DNA of 39,943 nt from Fuerstiella sp. (GTDB taxonomy: Bacteria; Planctomycetota; Planctomycetia; Planctomycetales; Planctomycetaceae): assembly GCA_029245955.1 (NCBI GenBank), contig JAQWOH010000012.1, positions 1 through 39,943 on the forward strand, in the 5' to 3' direction. Below are positions 1 to 8,257 of this stretch, in pieces. Both the position numbers and the translations under genes were made by a program. The notes below the pieces were generated by a model. It was not told the DNA's origin. It saw only the letters and a program-made list of their open reading frames with translations, and did no database searches. Numbering within the stretch: position 1 is the first letter of the stretch; every line of letters begins with the position of its first letter.

Positions 1-696
1 TCCGGCAACTCCATACGTCAGGGGATTCAATCGAATAATCCATGACAGCCAGTCACTGCCTCCGCCGGGAAAGAAAGCTCCTGACAGCAGCCACATCGGC
101 ATCAGAAAGACACTCATGATCGCATGGAATCCCTGAGTGGAGTTCATCGGCCAGGCGATCAGAAATCCAAGCGCGGTCAGTTCAACGGCAATCAACGTCA
201 GAAACAGGGCGGCCGGAATTCCGGGCATCGGATCCAATGCGATCTGCAGTCCCGGACTGAGTCCGACATAACTGAGCAGTGGACCAACCAGCAGAAATAG
301 TCCCGCCTGCACAACGGCCAGAATTGTCCCGCCCAGTACTTTTCCCAGGACGATCACGGATCGAGGCACAGGCGCAGCCAGCACGCCCTGCAGAAATCCC
401 TCGCGTCGATCTTCGATGATTGAGATTGTCGAAAATATTGCCGTAAACATCACGATCAGAACCGCTACGCCGGGGAAGAAATATTCCTGATAGGTGAGCG
501 GTTCTGAAAGTCCCGACGCCCATTCCGGCGGTTGAAATGATCGACCAAGCCCGGCCCCGAACAGCACCCAGAAGATTACGGGCTGTCCGATAGCGCCGAT
601 GACTCGAGTGCGCTGACGGAAGAACCGAACTAACTCACGCCACGCCAATGCCCACGCACCGGACCACACGCTGCCAGGTTGTGAGGACTCATTCAT
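1..696 (-). CDS. ABC-2 type transporter permease (C-terminus off the left edge)
   Basis: Membrane half of an ABC-2 family exporter (DrrB/NodJ type). The 232 codons in the window start MNESSQPGSVWSGAWALAWR and contain a Q-R-T-R-V-I-G-A stretch before the first span, hydrophobic helices around residues 35-50, 75-95, 120-150 and 170-195, and the family-typical ending in which a helix with MPMWLLSGAFFP is followed by NPLTYGV. The start ATG (694-696) overlaps the TGA of the upstream ATPase as ATGA, indicating translational coupling. The frame is open to base 1; family members are about 250-280 aa, so only a short tail is missing. The substrate cannot be read from sequence. Its place at the end of a cytochrome oxidase gene set suggests a role in oxidase biogenesis, which is inference. 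Confidence 0.9.
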   Translation of the reverse strand, partial: MNESSQPGSVWSGAWALAWRELVRFFRQRTRVIGAIGQPVIFWVLFGAGLGRSFQPPEWASGLSEPLTYQEYFFPGVAVLIVMFTAIFSTISIIEDRREGFLQGVLAAPVPRSVIVLGKVLGGTILAVVQAGLFLLVGPLLSYVGLSPGLQIALDPMPGIPAALFLTLIAVELTALGFLIAWPMNSTQGFHAIMSVFLMPMWLLSGAFFPGGGSDWLSWIIRLNPLTYGVAG

Positions 697-1658
697 GAAT
701 CCGCCTTTCCTGGTAACGCACCGTCCAGTGCCACATCGTCTTCGAAGCCATGTCCGGTGACTTCCAAAAAGACGTCATCCAGCGACGGACTGGCGACTTC
801 GGCGGACAGGACCTGGTCTCCGCACGTGGACATCACATGTTGCAGCGCTGCCGCTCCGTCCGGCACGCGAAAGCACAAGCGGCTGCCAACGTCGCGAGCT
901 TTGACCCGCAGCAGGGACTCAAGTTCCGCTTTCAGTTCAACGGAGTCCCGAGTTCGGATCGACAGCCGATCACCATCAATCGATGCCTGAAGTGTCTGAG
1001 GTGAGCCCTGGCTTACAATTTGGCCTTTATCCATCAGAATCAGATGTGCGCAGGACTCGGCCTCCTGCATCAGGTGAGTTGTCAGAACGACGGTCGTTCC
1101 TTCCTTTTGCTGCTGTTCGTGAATCATGTCCCAGAACTGTCGACGGGCAGCTGGATCCAGCCCGGTGCTGGGTTCATCAAGTAACAGCACTTCCGGACGG
1201 TGCAGCAAGCCTTTGGCCAGTTCAACTCGCCGCCGCAGCCCGCCGGACAGCTCACCGACAATCGACTTTCGGCGATCGGACAACGAAAATTGTTCCAGCA
1301 ATTCATCGATCCGTTTGACAAGCGTCCCACGTGGAAGGCCGTAGATTCGTCCGTGGCACTGTAGATTTTCCACGACCGTCAGCCTTACATCGACCGCAGG
1401 TGACTGAAACGTGACACCCAGCATTCGTCGAATAGCAGCGGGATCTTCCTGCAGGTCTGAACCGCAGATCTTTATGCTGCCAGCCTGCAGTGGCAGCAGC
1501 GTGGCGAACAGGCGAAACAGTGTGGTCTTGCCGGAACCGTTGGGACCGAGTAACCCGAACAGTGAGCCGCGGTGGACTTCAAGATCGACTTCGGTCAGCG
1601 CAGTAGTCTGACCGTAGGAGTGGGAGACGTTTGCGGCACTGATACAGATATCCGACAT
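693..1658 (-). CDS. ABC transporter ATP-binding protein (DrrA/CcmA-like)
   Basis: Nucleotide-binding subunit that would power the permease encoded directly downstream. Visible motifs are Walker A GPNGSGKT, the signature LSGGLRRRVELAKGL, Walker B LLLDEPSTGLDP and a switch His in VVLTTHLMQEA. The C-terminal ~90 residues form the extra domain usual in drug/antibiotic-type ABC-2 ATPases. I chose the ATG at 1658 (MSDICISAANVSHSYG) because it begins just before the ABC core; a TTG six codons upstream (1676) is possible. There is no clear Shine-Dalgarno site. The gene ends in a 4-bp overlap with the permease and follows the coxD-like gene by about 84 bp, so it probably belongs to the same transcript. 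Multidrug, haem or copper-related export are all possible. Confidence 0.92.
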   Translation of the reverse strand: MSDICISAANVSHSYGQTTALTEVDLEVHRGSLFGLLGPNGSGKTTLFRLFATLLPLQAGSIKICGSDLQEDPAAIRRMLGVTFQSPAVDVRLTVVENLQCHGRIYGLPRGTLVKRIDELLEQFSLSDRRKSIVGELSGGLRRRVELAKGLLHRPEVLLLDEPSTGLDPAARRQFWDMIHEQQQKEGTTVVLTTHLMQEAESCAHLILMDKGQIVSQGSPQTLQASIDGDRLSIRTRDSVELKAELESLLRVKARDVGSRLCFRVPDGAAALQHVMSTCGDQVLSAEVASPSLDDVFLEVTGHGFEDDVALDGALPGKADS

Positions 1659-1742
1659 GGCGGAACACGAACTCAAAGTATGTGAGGCCGGATGGTGTCA
1701 CCGGCCACGCCTGTTTTCCTGAACAGGACCAGTCGGCCGACG

Positions 1743-2231
1743 CTATTCGGCTTTCTCGGCAGGAGCCGCTTCGTGTGATTCTTCATGACGATCGGCACCG
1801 TCACCACTCTCATCAGAATGCCCAACTTCGGCCTGTTCTTCCACGTGGCCTGTGTGATCTGAATGGCCGGCGGACTGTCCGTGACTGTCGTGTAAGCTGT
1901 CCATCTCTGCCTTCCATTCCGCCTGGGGAGCCAAGGGTGTGTAATAAGCAACACCAATGTCAGGTACCAAAGCCAGGGGCAGGCCAATCGCCAGAATTGT
2001 TGTGGGAGCCAGCAGCACGTACTTCCAGTTGCCTTCGAACTTAAGATGCATGAAGAACATCATCACGCACAAGGCTTTGGCGACGGCAACGGCAAGCACC
2101 AGAACGATGGTGATCGCATGGTTACTGAAACTGACGAGGTCAAATATGACGGAAAGCGCGGTGAACACGCAGAGTGCTACAAAGACTGCCAGATAGTTGA
2201 CGTGATGGGCACTGTGGTCATCGTGTGCCAT
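1743..2231 (-). CDS. coxD: Cytochrome c oxidase subunit IV (CoxD/CyoD type)
   Basis: Small membrane subunit of the haem-copper oxidase encoded upstream. It is 162 aa with three hydrophobic helices (about residues 13-32, 39-62 and 70-90) containing the family pattern in which helix two ends with MMFFMHLKFEGNW. The remaining ~60 residues are a hydrophilic His/Glu/Asp-rich tail (HDSHGQSAGHSDHTGHVEE), longer than in most family members, which could bind metal or simply be a flexible extension. It lies 50 bp after subunit III. Family assignment rests on helix layout, the MHL motif and context; the tail's function is unknown. Confidence 0.85.
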   Translation of the reverse strand: MAHDDHSAHHVNYLAVFVALCVFTALSVIFDLVSFSNHAITIVLVLAVAVAKALCVMMFFMHLKFEGNWKYVLLAPTTILAIGLPLALVPDIGVAYYTPLAPQAEWKAEMDSLHDSHGQSAGHSDHTGHVEEQAEVGHSDESGDGADRHEESHEAAPAEKAE

Positions 2232-2281
2232 AATATCGATCCTGCATGCGCCGAGAAGCGAAAAAACGAGAGATGTATGAA

Positions 2282-3316
2282 CTAAGCAATGTACAACAGC
2301 GGGAATAGAAAGATCCAGACGAGGTCCACAAAGTGCCAGTACAGGCCACTGTTCTCAACCCAGTCCGTCCACTCTTCATTAAGATTATTGCCCTGAAGTA
2401 AGGGGCGAGCGAACAGAAGCATGCCGACAATCACGTGAATGGCATGAAAGCCCGTCATCAGGAAATAGATCGACGCAAAAAGGTTTCCGTAAAGAACCGG
2501 GTGAGGATCCAGAACACCGGCACTTACGAAGCCGCCGTAGTTCGTATCACTCTTCAGACGCGCCAATTCAGCCTTCACTTCTGCGTACTCCAGTGCTGGC
2601 AGCGATTCACCTTCCGACAATGCTTCGCGAGCCGCCAGATAGCCGGGCCCTGTGGCGACGGGAACCTTCTCAAGAGAAACGTTGGCCACGATATGCTGGT
2701 GAAGATTTTGCCATTTGCGATAAAGAGCGACATCATGTATCGCGGATTTCGCGTCATCACCACCGCCCTCACTCTTGGCAAAGACATCCAGTTGGGCGCT
2801 GACGGTTGCAAGATCATCGGGCTGAGCAACATCAATCGCCTCAGCATCCGTGTAAACTGCAAACCGCTGCCGGACGACCTGCTCCAACTCACGATCCACT
2901 TTGTTGATGGCCTGAGTCGGGGTTTCTGCGATGTGGCTGGGAAGAATGTCGTGCGAAATCTTGCCGTAGTATTCGATGGACTTAATGCCAAGAAAGACGA
3001 ACGCCAGCCCCATAGTATAGGTTAGGTATCGTCGAGCTCGTGAGAAATCTCTCTTCGCCATGGCTTCGTGAGCGACCACAACAAAGTAGCTCGACACGAT
3101 CAGAACGAACGTGTTGATTCCGCCCATCAGGACCAGAATGTGCGTATCTTTGGGATCCGTTGGCCACCCGGGCGAACCGATCCGCAGGACGATGTACGCA
3201 CCGATGAATGCCGTGAAGAACATAATTTCCGTGCCAAGAAACAACCACAAACCGAGTTTTGAATTCGGAATGGGGATGCCCATCTTGAGACTGGAAGGGG
3301 GAGTACTGTGTGACAT
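2282..3316 (-). CDS. coxC: Cytochrome c oxidase subunit III with a large soluble insertion
   Basis: Subunit III of an aa3/caa3-type oxidase, a membrane protein that stabilises subunit I. It is 344 aa against the usual 190-270. N-terminal helices read [14 protein letters not shown], then [19 protein letters not shown], then [17 protein letters not shown]. The C-terminal part has [19 protein letters not shown] and ends with [19 protein letters not shown], which are the classic subunit III motifs. Between them, residues ~120-275 form a hydrophilic, helix-prone segment with many charged residues. It sits between ctaB and coxD in the oxidase operon. The 130-bp gap on its 5' side holds one copy of a short repeated sequence. 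Confidence 0.93.
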   Translation of the reverse strand: MSHSTPPSSLKMGIPIPNSKLGLWLFLGTEIMFFTAFIGAYIVLRIGSPGWPTDPKDTHILVLMGGINTFVLIVSSYFVVVAHEAMAKRDFSRARRYLTYTMGLAFVFLGIKSIEYYGKISHDILPSHIAETPTQAINKVDRELEQVVRQRFAVYTDAEAIDVAQPDDLATVSAQLDVFAKSEGGGDDAKSAIHDVALYRKWQNLHQHIVANVSLEKVPVATGPGYLAAREALSEGESLPALEYAEVKAELARLKSDTNYGGFVSAGVLDPHPVLYGNLFASIYFLMTGFHAIHVIVGMLLFARPLLQGNNLNEEWTDWVENSGLYWHFVDLVWIFLFPLLYIA

Positions 3317-3398
3317 AGCTTTAAATCAACTTTTAACGAACATGACACGCCGAGTACGGCAAGTGGCGTTTTCAGTTATTGAGCTTCAACTTCGAGCA

Positions 3399-3413
3399 AA
3401 CCGCGTAGGCGGC
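3399..3413. repeat. Short shared intergenic repeat, copy 1
   Basis: AACCGCGTAGGCGGC occurs in the coxC-ctaB gap and again at 16137-16151. On the sense strand it can form a small GCCGC-CTAC-GCGGT hairpin. Confidence 0.5.
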
Positions 3414-3446
3414 ATTCGTAAATCGAACTCTTCAATTCCAGGGCAT

Positions 3447-4403
3447 TTATCCGATTGCTGTTAACCTGAGAAAATCCAACACCAATGCGATCAACAGCGA
3501 GGGCAAACAAATCAACGAGTTGTACAGCAAACTGCGAGCTCGCACTTCGCTGCGATGCAGCAGAAACCGAATGGAGTAAACCAAATAGGCCACAGAGAAG
3601 ACCATCGCCGAAACCAGATAAAGATCACCGGACATTCCGATATAGGCTGGCAAAGCACTGACGGGCACAAAAGCCGCCGCATAGATGACCGCGATCAACC
3701 CGGTCAGGAAACCATTGTCCGTGAATGACGGCAGCATTCGCAGTCCCGCGTGCTGATAGTCGCGACGGTGAATCCAGCCGATAGCCAGAAAGTGCGGAAA
3801 CTGCCAGACGAAAAAGACGGCAAACAGTGCCAGCGCTTCGATGCCGAATCCCCCTCCAGCGGCAAGCCAGCCAATGACCGGCGGCATCGCCCCGGGAACC
3901 GCACCGATGGTCGTGCACAACGACGTTTTTGTTTTCAGCAGCGTGTACGCCAGTGCGTACATCAGCAAAGTAGCGAGAGTTGCTAACGCTGCAGCTGGAT
4001 TGACCATGTTCCACAGACAACCAAAACCGACGACCGTCAGCACGACCGCGACAGCGGATGCTTCGGGAACTGTAATCCTTCCGCTGGCAATTGGGCGCAA
4101 CTGAGTACGCTTCATCAAAACATCCGTGCGGCGTTCCAGACACTGATTCAGCATGCTGGACGCGGCGACCAGCTGAACCACACCCAGCATTGCAATAACA
4201 AGCTTCGCGCCGTCGAAAACAATTGGCGATGCCAGCGTGAACCCCACGGCCACAGCGACCATGGTCATCACGGCGATGCGCGGGCGACACAATTCGGCGT
4301 AATCAGCCAGGCGCTGACGCCCGCTGTCAGCGGCACTTTGAACACAGAGGCTGTCAGGAGCAACAGACGCGGACGGCTGCGATGCAGCAGGGGCGATACT
4401 CAT
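3447..4403 (-). CDS. ctaB: Protohaem IX farnesyltransferase (haem O synthase)
   Basis: Integral membrane UbiA-family prenyltransferase that converts haem B to haem O by adding a farnesyl group; haem O then goes to the neighbouring ctaA product. It is 318 aa with about eight or nine hydrophobic helices. The first Asp-rich catalytic segment is visible as NQCLERRTDVLMKRTQLRP, the diagnostic N-x(7)-D-x(2)-M-x-R-T-x(2)-R-P signature. A second polar loop reads IHRRDYQHAGLRMLP. The first ~30 residues are Ala/Ser-rich and not conserved. The start ATG overlaps the ctaA stop by 4 bp, so the two haem-modifying enzymes are translationally coupled. Confidence 0.95.
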   Translation of the reverse strand: MSIAPAASQPSASVAPDSLCVQSAADSGRQRLADYAELCRPRIAVMTMVAVAVGFTLASPIVFDGAKLVIAMLGVVQLVAASSMLNQCLERRTDVLMKRTQLRPIASGRITVPEASAVAVVLTVVGFGCLWNMVNPAAALATLATLLMYALAYTLLKTKTSLCTTIGAVPGAMPPVIGWLAAGGGFGIEALALFAVFFVWQFPHFLAIGWIHRRDYQHAGLRMLPSFTDNGFLTGLIAVIYAAAFVPVSALPAYIGMSGDLYLVSAMVFSVAYLVYSIRFLLHRSEVRARSLLYNSLICLPSLLIALVLDFLRLTAIG

Positions 4404-5374
4404 GCGAGCCCTCCATTCCGTCCGGATGCAATGGGCGACTCACTGAACAGTCCGGCCAATTCTTCAATCTGCCCCGACCCGGCCAGCAGAATCAATTCCA
4501 CCGCCGCCGCCGCCGCAGTCGCCAGCAGAAACATTCCGCCGACAGTGTGCAGACTGCAGATGACATTCTGAGACGGTGAATTTGCAGACGCAACCCAACC
4601 TAAGGTCGGGAACCCCAGCTTCGTGACCCAGGAGCCCAAACCGAGCCCGATCTGAATCAGCAGCGCCGAACCCAGCCAGCGACCTCGCCGACGCAGCGAC
4701 AGCAGGTCGCTGCGCAGAAGGGCAGTCAACAGCACGACGGCCAGCAAAGTCACGATAACAGCACCAGCCACATGTTCGTGCAGCATACGTCCCAGATGGC
4801 GAAAGAACCCGCCCAGCACATACTGTCCCAGCACGACGAAGGGAAACAACACCCCAATCGCGAAGGTCACCGGCGAAAACTTCCGATCAACCAGTGATCG
4901 TTCGTCGTGCGATCGACGACGGACCAGGAAAGCAAACACAAAACACAGCATGAAGAACAGACCGCCTGTGATGCTGTGCGTCATCGCCAGGACCTGTTCG
5001 TTCATCCGCACCCGCATCCCCCCAAGCAGTCCCTGGGCAATTACGGCCAACAGAATGATGACTGATCCGGCTCGCACCCGGCGACGTGGCTCTTTAACAA
5101 ATGTGACAACGACAAGACCGATGCTGACCAGGCCGATTAATACCCCGGCCAGTCGGTGTCCGTGTTCGACAAATTTGTCGGTATGCCGCAGGTCATTCAA
5201 CCACGGATACAACAGCATATTCTGCCCATCGGATGTCGGCCAGTCAGCAAATGCCATCCCGGCCTTCAACGTTGTGACCAGCGCACCGACAGAAATCGGC
5301 AGCAATGCGACGATACACGTCAGCACGGCAAACCGTTGCACTGTCAGGTTAATGTGGTCATCTGTATGGGACAC
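4400..5374 (-). CDS. ctaA: Haem A synthase (CtaA/Cox15)
   Basis: Membrane monooxygenase oxidising the C8 methyl of haem O to give haem A for the oxidase. It is 324 aa with about eight helices. The first haem-ligand motif is EHGHRLAGV near residue 69, preceded by the family pattern WPTSDGQN. A second His-containing helix begins LAMTHSITGGLFFML, and later helices carry HLGRMLHEHVAG and CSLHTVGGMF. These four His sites match the paired haem sites of CtaA. The gene is 79 bp after coxA and overlaps ctaB by 4 bp (ATGA). The N-terminus (MSHTDDHINLTVQRF) directly precedes helix one, supporting the chosen start. Confidence 0.93.
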   Translation of the reverse strand: MSHTDDHINLTVQRFAVLTCIVALLPISVGALVTTLKAGMAFADWPTSDGQNMLLYPWLNDLRHTDKFVEHGHRLAGVLIGLVSIGLVVVTFVKEPRRRVRAGSVIILLAVIAQGLLGGMRVRMNEQVLAMTHSITGGLFFMLCFVFAFLVRRRSHDERSLVDRKFSPVTFAIGVLFPFVVLGQYVLGGFFRHLGRMLHEHVAGAVIVTLLAVVLLTALLRSDLLSLRRRGRWLGSALLIQIGLGLGSWVTKLGFPTLGWVASANSPSQNVICSLHTVGGMFLLATAAAAAVELILLAGSGQIEELAGLFSESPIASGRNGGLA

Positions 5375-5453
5375 GGCCTGTTCTCGTTCTGTAGTGCCTG
5401 CATTCCTGGCAATACCTCACTCAATCCATCGTCCACGATGAACGGCTCGGTGA

Positions 5454-7289
5454 TTACGCTGTGGCTTCGGCGGACTCTGTCTCCGCTGTTTTTTTCATAT
5501 CAGGTGGTGGCTCGGTCTGCAGAATAAAGTCCTGCCCCAGCGCCTCAGCTTCCGGTGATGAGTATTCGTATGGTCCGCGGTAGCAAACCGGCGGCACGTC
5601 GAAGTTGCCGTGCCCCGGTGGCGACGGTGCCGACCATTCCAGGCCGTTTGCGCCCCAGGGATTACGCCCACATTTTTTGCCAAAGAAAATGCTGTAGGCA
5701 AAGTTGCCCAGCAATAGAATCTGTGCGAATCCCATCAGAATGGCAGAACATGTGATGAACTGATTCATCGGCAGCAGGTGTTCAAGGTACGGGTGCAGGT
5801 ACGGATCTGCGTAGCGGCGAGGCATACCAACGATTCCCAGCAGGTGCATCGGGAAAAACGCACCGTTGAAACCGATGAATGAGAGCACGAAGTGCCACTT
5901 GGCGACGGTGTCGTTCATCATTCGGCCGAACATTTTCGGGAACCAGAAGGTGATGGCCGCAAACACGCCAAACAATGTTGATCCAAACAGAACATAGTGA
6001 AAGTGCGCTACGATGAAATAAGTGTCGTGAAAGTATATGTCGACTGGAACGGCCGCCATAAAAATGCCGCTCAGTCCGCCGACAATGAACATGGCGACGA
6101 ACCCGGAGCAGTTCAGCATGACGGAGTTGAAACGAACGTTGCCGCCCCAGATCGTGCCGATCCAGTTGAATGTCTTAATAGCCGACGGTAGAGCGATCAT
6201 CATCGTTGACGTCATGAACGTCATTCCAAGCGCAGGATTCATTCCGCTGGTGAACATGTGATGCCCCCAGACGATGAAACCCAGTCCAGCAATGGCGGAC
6301 ATGGAATAGACCATGGGCTTGTAACCAAAGACGGGCTTGCGACACATGCAGGACAACATATCAGACACCATACCCATCGCCGGCAGCAGCATGATGTACA
6401 CCGCTGGATGCGAATAGAACCAGAACAGATGTTGCCACAGTAGCGGTTGACCGCCGCCAACCGTCGGCGCGGCATTGTTAACAATGATTCCGGCGGGGAC
6501 GAAGAAACAGGTCCCCATCGTGCGGTCTGCCAGCAACATGAACCCTGCAGCGGTCAGCACTGGCAGAGCAAACGCCTGCAAAATCGCTGTAATGAACATC
6601 GACCAGATGGTCAACGGCATGCGAAACAGGGTCATGCCGGGTGCTCGCATGTTGATGATGGTCGTCATGTAATTGATGGACCCCATCATGGACGACACGC
6701 CGACAAACGTAAGGCCGAGCAGCCAATAGGTCTGGGCAGCGCCGGATCCGGGTGCTGCCGCCGTCAACGCACTCAGCAGCGGGTATGATGTCCAGCCGGC
6801 GGCAGGACCTGCTGTCACTCCACCGACAACGAAACTGGCAAAGAAAAAGAACATGGCCGGCCACATGAACCAGTAGCTAAGCATGTTCAGCACCGGAAAG
6901 GCCATGTCGTCGGCCCCGATCTGCAACGGAATCAGAAAGTTGCCGAAGGCACCGGCCAGAATGGGAATGATCACCAGGAAGATCATCACCGAAGCATGCA
7001 TGGTGAACAGCATGGTGTAGAACTCGGGCGAGATCTGTCCGCCTTCACCGGCAAACAGCTTGCCGACGATCGGCATGGTCTGCCACGGAAACGCCAGCTG
7101 CCAGCGCACCGCCAGCGCCAGCGCACCGCCGGCCATCAGCATGATCAAGGTGGTGGCGAGAAATTGAACACCGATGACCTTGTGATCGGTTGAGAAGACG
7201 TACTTCTGAATAAAACCGATCTCATGATGATCATGCCCTTGAGCGTGATCATCGCTGTGTGATTCGATTGCCGGACTTACAGTGGCCAT
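5454..7289 (-). CDS. coxA: Cytochrome c oxidase subunit I, A2-type haem-copper oxidase
   Basis: Catalytic subunit that reduces oxygen at the haem a3-CuB centre and pumps protons; 611 aa, about 12 helices. Low-spin haem ligand His98 lies in FTMHAS. The CuB His and cross-linked Tyr are in YSHPAVY (His294, Tyr298), followed by His343-His344. HDTYFIVAHFHYVL carries the remaining haem ligands. The K-channel Lys is conserved (Lys372, 28 residues after the HH pair, as in bovine subunit I), as is the D-channel Asp in GADDMAFP (Asp128). The usual Glu of HPEVY is Ala, and Tyr-Ser precede the His, which defines the A2 subfamily. The His-rich N-terminus is cytoplasmic. The gene lies between coxB and ctaA. 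Confidence 0.97.
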   Translation of the reverse strand: MATVSPAIESHSDDHAQGHDHHEIGFIQKYVFSTDHKVIGVQFLATTLIMLMAGGALALAVRWQLAFPWQTMPIVGKLFAGEGGQISPEFYTMLFTMHASVMIFLVIIPILAGAFGNFLIPLQIGADDMAFPVLNMLSYWFMWPAMFFFFASFVVGGVTAGPAAGWTSYPLLSALTAAAPGSGAAQTYWLLGLTFVGVSSMMGSINYMTTIINMRAPGMTLFRMPLTIWSMFITAILQAFALPVLTAAGFMLLADRTMGTCFFVPAGIIVNNAAPTVGGGQPLLWQHLFWFYSHPAVYIMLLPAMGMVSDMLSCMCRKPVFGYKPMVYSMSAIAGLGFIVWGHHMFTSGMNPALGMTFMTSTMMIALPSAIKTFNWIGTIWGGNVRFNSVMLNCSGFVAMFIVGGLSGIFMAAVPVDIYFHDTYFIVAHFHYVLFGSTLFGVFAAITFWFPKMFGRMMNDTVAKWHFVLSFIGFNGAFFPMHLLGIVGMPRRYADPYLHPYLEHLLPMNQFITCSAILMGFAQILLLGNFAYSIFFGKKCGRNPWGANGLEWSAPSPPGHGNFDVPPVCYRGPYEYSSPEAEALGQDFILQTEPPPDMKKTAETESAEATA

Positions 7290-7414
7290 CGAAGGACCTT
7301 CCGAGGAAAAATTCTTATAGTTTTATGCTGTCGGAGAAGTCTGATGACTTCCCGTCTGAACAGCATGACAACTGTCAGCGACTTGTGTTTGTTTAGAATA
7401 AACCGCCAAATGGC

Positions 7415-8254
7415 CTACTCGTCTTCATCGTCAACGGTGACGACACCATCAAAATTCTGTTCACTCTGCAGATTGCTCAGGTACTCATCAACCTGCCTCT
7501 GCGGTTCTGCGACAATGGTGGCCCTCATCTTGTAATGTCCCCAACCGCACAGCTCCGCACAGACAACGTCGTAGTCGCCCGCTTTCGGAATTTCAAACCA
7601 GACGGGAATGATCAATCCCGCGACAGCGTCCTGTTTGACCCGCAGTTCCGGAGCAAAAAAGGCATGCTGCACATCATCCGTCCGAAGATTGAACTTTACC
7701 GGGCGTCCAGTGGCCACGTGCATCTCATTGACGGCGTACAGGTCACCCGGCTGCGGCTGATTCTTAAGTTCTGTACCAGGTTCGGGATAACGAACTCGCC
7801 ATTCGAACTGTCGAGCCGTCAGTTCAAGGCGGGGTCCGTCTTCCTGTGTCTGATTCGGATAAAACGACTGCACGCGAAATTCGGCCCAGACGTCCATCTG
7901 ATACAGGGCAATGAAGACCAGCACAAAGGAAGGCACGACCGTCCAGATTAGTTCCAGACTGTGACTACCATGGGAAAACTCGGCTTTCTCATCGTCTCCT
8001 TTGACCGCACTTTGCCACAGCACGTACCCCAGAGCGAACTGAGTGCCGATAAAGACAACGGTTACGATCCCCAGAATCAGATAAAACAAACCATCGATGC
8101 GTTCGCCGAGCGGACTCATGGCTTCCGTAGGAAACCACCACCCGCGTGCAGGCGCAACCCAGCAGGACCAGATGGCGACCACCGGCCAGAAGAAGAAGAA
8201 AAGTGCCCAGAACTTTTTCACGTAATCAATCTCCGGATCATTCCAGAATGACAA
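7415..8254 (-). CDS. coxB: Cytochrome c oxidase subunit II with CuA site
   Basis: Subunit II receives electrons from a c-type cytochrome through its binuclear CuA centre. It is 279 aa. CuA ligands are visible: His197 in DVQHAFF, then the CAELCGWGHYKM motif giving Cys232, Glu234 (backbone), Cys236, His240 and Met243. Three N-terminal hydrophobic stretches (about 15-33, 55-77 and 103-121) exceed the usual two, so the first may be an extra anchor. No CxxCH is fused to the C-terminus, so this is not a caa3-type fusion; the separate diheme lipoprotein ending 3 bp before this gene may supply the c haems. An acidic tail (VDDEDE) ends the protein. Confidence 0.96.
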   Translation of the reverse strand: MSFWNDPEIDYVKKFWALFFFFWPVVAIWSCWVAPARGWWFPTEAMSPLGERIDGLFYLILGIVTVVFIGTQFALGYVLWQSAVKGDDEKAEFSHGSHSLELIWTVVPSFVLVFIALYQMDVWAEFRVQSFYPNQTQEDGPRLELTARQFEWRVRYPEPGTELKNQPQPGDLYAVNEMHVATGRPVKFNLRTDDVQHAFFAPELRVKQDAVAGLIIPVWFEIPKAGDYDVVCAELCGWGHYKMRATIVAEPQRQVDEYLSNLQSEQNFDGVVTVDDEDE

Positions 8255-8257
8255 GCG

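Noticed and set aside
182..523. A minus-strand open frame inside the ABC permease.
   Set aside because: It is a different frame from the permease, which continues uninterrupted from 696 to the window edge with clear ABC-2 motifs.
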